Of a stretch of DNA of 64,000 nt, positions 62,439-64,000 are shown one piece after another (position 1 is the stretch's first letter; every line of letters starts with the position of its first letter). Source of the DNA: Bin5 sp022827195 (GTDB lineage Bacteria > Chloroflexota > Anaerolineae > Caldilineales > Caldilineaceae). The notes beneath the pieces are model-generated. The model had not been told where the DNA came from and did no database searches. It saw only the letters and a list, made by a program, of their open reading frames with translations. A program made the position numbers and the translations under genes. The DNA is taken from NCBI GenBank assembly GCA_965208275.1, contig OZ242331.1:2790001-2854000 (forward strand). Direction: 5' to 3'.

Positions 62439-62714
62439 TCAGACCATATCGAGCGCCGCGTATCCGGGTCCTTCCTCGAAGTACATCGCGTTCAACTCGG
62501 TCGTGTAAGCATACTCCTCCGGCAAGTCCTCCTCCGGGAGGATGGCATCGGTCGGACATTCGGGAACGCAGGCACCGCAGTCGATGCAAGTTTCCGGGTC
62601 AATATAGTACCAGGGCCATTCCTCTTCCGGCATCCCTGGGATAATGCATTCCACGGGGCAGACTTCTACGCAGGCACCGTCCCGAATGCACAGATCAAAG
62701 ATTACATGGGTCAT
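62439..62714 (-). CDS. 7Fe/8Fe-type bacterial ferredoxin
   Basis: A 91-residue electron carrier. The first cluster cysteines are at residues 9, 15, 19 and 23 (CIRDGACVEVCPVEC), and the second is a canonical C-x2-C-x2-C-x3-C-P box (CIDCGACVPECP) near residue 43. The first-cluster spacing (C-x5-C-x3-C-x3-C) differs slightly from standard FdxA (C-x7-C-x3-C-x3-C), so a [3Fe-4S] or altered [4Fe-4S] cluster is possible. An acidic C-terminal tail follows. AGAGGAG precedes the ATG. Confidence 0.93.
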   Translation of the reverse strand: MTHVIFDLCIRDGACVEVCPVECIIPGMPEEEWPWYYIDPETCIDCGACVPECPTDAILPEEDLPEEYAYTTELNAMYFEEGPGYAALDMV

Positions 62715-62787
62715 TGGTTAGGCTCCTCTGTCAAACTGAGTAAGACCGCAATGTGAATCGGAAACTCTTTGTACATGTTTGCCTACG

Positions 62788-62815
62788 ATTCTAATGCACC
62801 ATACAACAGACACAA
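62788..62815 (-). promoter_or_regulatory. Candidate promoter of the ferredoxin gene
   Basis: Minus strand TTGTGT, 16 bases, TAGAAT, about 75 bases upstream of the ATG at 62714. The surrounding sequence is A+T-rich compared with the rest of the window. Confidence 0.45.
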
Positions 62816-62858
62816 TTACCAATGCAAATCTTTCTAATGATATTTTGCTTAAGGCCGG

Positions 62859-62886
62859 TTGTCCCCAGGGCAATTGCATCTAAACT
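62859..62886 (+). promoter_or_regulatory. Candidate promoter for the small ORF at 62924
   Basis: TTGTCC, 16 bases, TAAACT on the plus strand. Weak -35. It lies about 40 bases upstream of the possible TTG start at 62924. Confidence 0.3.
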
Positions 62887-62923
62887 GAGTTGAGAAATGG
62901 TAAGGTGACACTGAAGAGGCGAT

Positions 62924-63265
62924 TTGATACGAGTGAGAGTCCTTTCAATAGACAAGGGGACCGCGACCGCACGGGCGACTCAGGAATTTCAGAACGCGCG
63001 GGCACAGGCAAATCAGACCACCATTGCGCAGAACGCCATGAACGCGACTGCATTGGCGCCGGACGACCGGACCGCCCGGACGCAGGCGCGGGCAACCCCG
63101 ACAGCGACCGCGCAGGAAAGCTGGACAGAGAAAATACCGTCGCGCTTCCTGGTTCGCCGTTTTCTGCGCCCACTCCCGGTTGTGCTGTTTGGGGGGGCGA
63201 AGCCGTCGCCGTCGAAACAGCCAGTCACAGACGTCAGCGAGGTTGATTATCCACCCCAGCCGTAA
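62924..63265 (+). CDS. Hypothetical Ala/Thr/Gln-rich small protein
   Basis: A 113-residue frame starting at a TTG (62924) or a GTG at 62933. The first 60 residues are low-complexity and repeat-like (TATARATQEFQ, ARAQANQTTIAQNAMN, TARTQARATPTATAQ), a pattern like the alanine/threonine-rich linkers of secreted Chloroflexota proteins. After that come FLVRRFLRPLPVVLF and a Pro-rich end. I recognise no domain, and the antisense frame over it (62880-63173) is longer-scoring in places, so a real gene is uncertain. A weak promoter lies upstream. Confidence 0.42.
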   Translation: MIRVRVLSIDKGTATARATQEFQNARAQANQTTIAQNAMNATALAPDDRTARTQARATPTATAQESWTEKIPSRFLVRRFLRPLPVVLFGGAKPSPSKQPVTDVSEVDYPPQP

Positions 63266-63324
63266 GACGTCGCTGGAAGCTTGGCCGGTGCGATCCGGTT
63301 GCCCGTCCTCTCTTTACCGTTCCG

Positions 63325-63552
63325 GTGATCAGCGATAAGATCGTATGGCGCGTCCTTGTCGCCTATCTCGGCGTGGACTCTGTTCCCTTGCTAAGCTCCA
63401 AGCCAATTGTTCTGGCCGAACTCAGCCGGGCCGCTCTCCGGCATATAACACAGGAAAGCGGCCATGAAGCGGAAAGCGCCCAGGCGCAAGTAGAGGATGC
63501 GGTTAACGAGTTGCTGTCCCCCCTGCTGGCACAGGCTATCGAGAGCGGCTAG
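63325..63552 (+). CDS. Hypothetical small protein
   Basis: A 75-residue frame from a GTG at 63325 to TAG at 63550. Two amphipathic helices are predicted by eye (AELSRAALRHITQESGHEAESAQAQVEDAVNEL), acidic overall, with no Cys. No SD is visible. Codon use resembles the window's genes. It could be a toxin-antitoxin or phage-like accessory protein, but there is no motif to support either. Confidence 0.42.
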   Translation: MISDKIVWRVLVAYLGVDSVPLLSSKPIVLAELSRAALRHITQESGHEAESAQAQVEDAVNELLSPLLAQAIESG

Positions 63553-63649
63553 CAGGTGGACTTTCCCGGCGCCTACTGGATGCGGGCCGAGGTGAAAGAG
63601 GTCGCGGACGCTGGCAGTTGGGATCGGGCATGCCAACACCGGCGCGGGC

Positions 63650-63943
63650 GTGCTGGTCGCTCTTGCGGTATCCCCGGGCCCAAGCCACAAGTTGCCGGTC
63701 TTGCTTGTCAGCACGGCGGACTTGGCTTCGCGCTTGCGGACGGCTGGACCTGACCGCGCGCGCGGCAAAGAGAATCCGGACCTGTTTCGGATCGCAAGAG
63801 AGATCGATGATCTGGAAAGGTGCATCGCGTGGACGCGGCTGGAACTCTGGGAGCGGCATCATCGGAAAACGGGCGAGATTCTGCGCGCGATTCTTAAGGA
63901 TGAACGGGCCTACTGGTCTTCTGCTTACAGGAGTGAACTGTGA
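63650..63943 (+). CDS. Hypothetical protein, possibly the 3' part of a frameshifted gene
   Basis: A frame open from 63596 with its first convenient start at GTG 63650, 97 residues to the TGA at 63941. It ends with helical RIAREIDDLERCIAWTRLELWERHHRKTGEILRAILKDE. The preceding bases 63556-63620 in frame 1 read VDFPGAYWMRAEVKEVADAG and then continue plausibly only if the frame shifts by one near 63615, giving LAVGIGHANTGAG. A single-base indel in the assembly or a real frameshift is possible. Family unknown. Confidence 0.42.
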   Translation: MLVALAVSPGPSHKLPVLLVSTADLASRLRTAGPDRARGKENPDLFRIAREIDDLERCIAWTRLELWERHHRKTGEILRAILKDERAYWSSAYRSEL

Positions 63944-64000
63944 CGGGCTGGAAGTTGACGCGACGCGGGGATTACATCAACGGCGATCTTGCGAACCGGA
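63940..64000 (+). CDS. Start of an unidentified gene running off the window
   Basis: A GTG at 63940 overlaps the preceding TGA as GTGA, six bases after AGGAG, opening a frame (VTGWKLTRRGDYINGDLANR) that continues past the end of the window. Twenty residues are too few to name a family. Confidence 0.45.
   Translation, partial: MTGWKLTRRGDYINGDLANR

Overview
The window is 64 kb of high-GC, densely coded bacterial chromosome with genes on both strands in short operons. I found no rRNA, tRNA, CRISPR array or complete insertion sequence. The gene content suggests a free-living aerobic heterotroph, probably an uncultured member of the Chloroflexota (Caldilineales/Anaerolineae-like). That placement is an inference from gene style: BNR-repeat proteins, many Gfo/Idh/MocA and TIM-barrel sugar enzymes, phytanoyl-CoA-dioxygenase-like proteins, a zinc-ribbon/LysM protein and sugar ABC importers. 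It needs a marker-gene tree.

Region 1 (1-16.4 kb) is accessory metabolism and transport. It holds the end of a BNR-repeat protein, three major facilitator transporters in a row, a nucleoside hydrolase, an amidohydrolase, a Yip1-like membrane protein and an AHSA1/SRPBCC protein. On the minus strand follow a serine hydrolase, a Gfo/Idh/MocA dehydrogenase, a sugar isomerase-like TIM barrel and a glyoxalase-fold protein that look like one operon, then a second copy of the serine hydrolase and a fourth MFS transporter.

Region 2 (16.4-22.8 kb) is a minus-strand cytochrome c oxidase operon: ctaC-ctaD-ctaF-ctaE-ctaG, a FixH-like protein and SURF1. A near-consensus promoter precedes it. Subunit I carries a YSHPAVY signature, which marks an A2-type heme-copper oxidase.

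Region 3 (23-36.2 kb) is mostly housekeeping. It has a tyrosine-recombinase-fold protein that has lost most catalytic residues, lepA-rsmA, a divergent Lgt-like membrane protein, a thiamine pyrophosphokinase/DUF456/nnrE/membrane-protein operon, nadC-nadA with a clear terminator, and folK-folP (one fused gene) followed by the two siroheme genes.

Region 4 (36.5-50.2 kb) is sugar and sugar-acid catabolism: a PhyH-like dioxygenase, a zinc alcohol dehydrogenase, a LysM protein, a TIM-barrel/Gfo pair, two enolase-superfamily enzymes, a D-mannonate-oxidoreductase-like SDR and glucuronate isomerase. DUF429 and glnS are interspersed.

Region 5 (50.3-56 kb) is housekeeping: rpsT, nth, alr, a PHP phosphoesterase and aspS. 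Between aspS and the PHP gene lies a structured RNA with its own promoter and terminator that I read as 6S RNA.

Region 6 (56.1-64 kb) has a beta-propeller protein, a three-gene sugar ABC importer (two permeases and a lipoprotein) with a consensus promoter and operator-like repeats, a PIG-L deacetylase, a ferredoxin, and a run of small unrecognised ORFs at the right edge.
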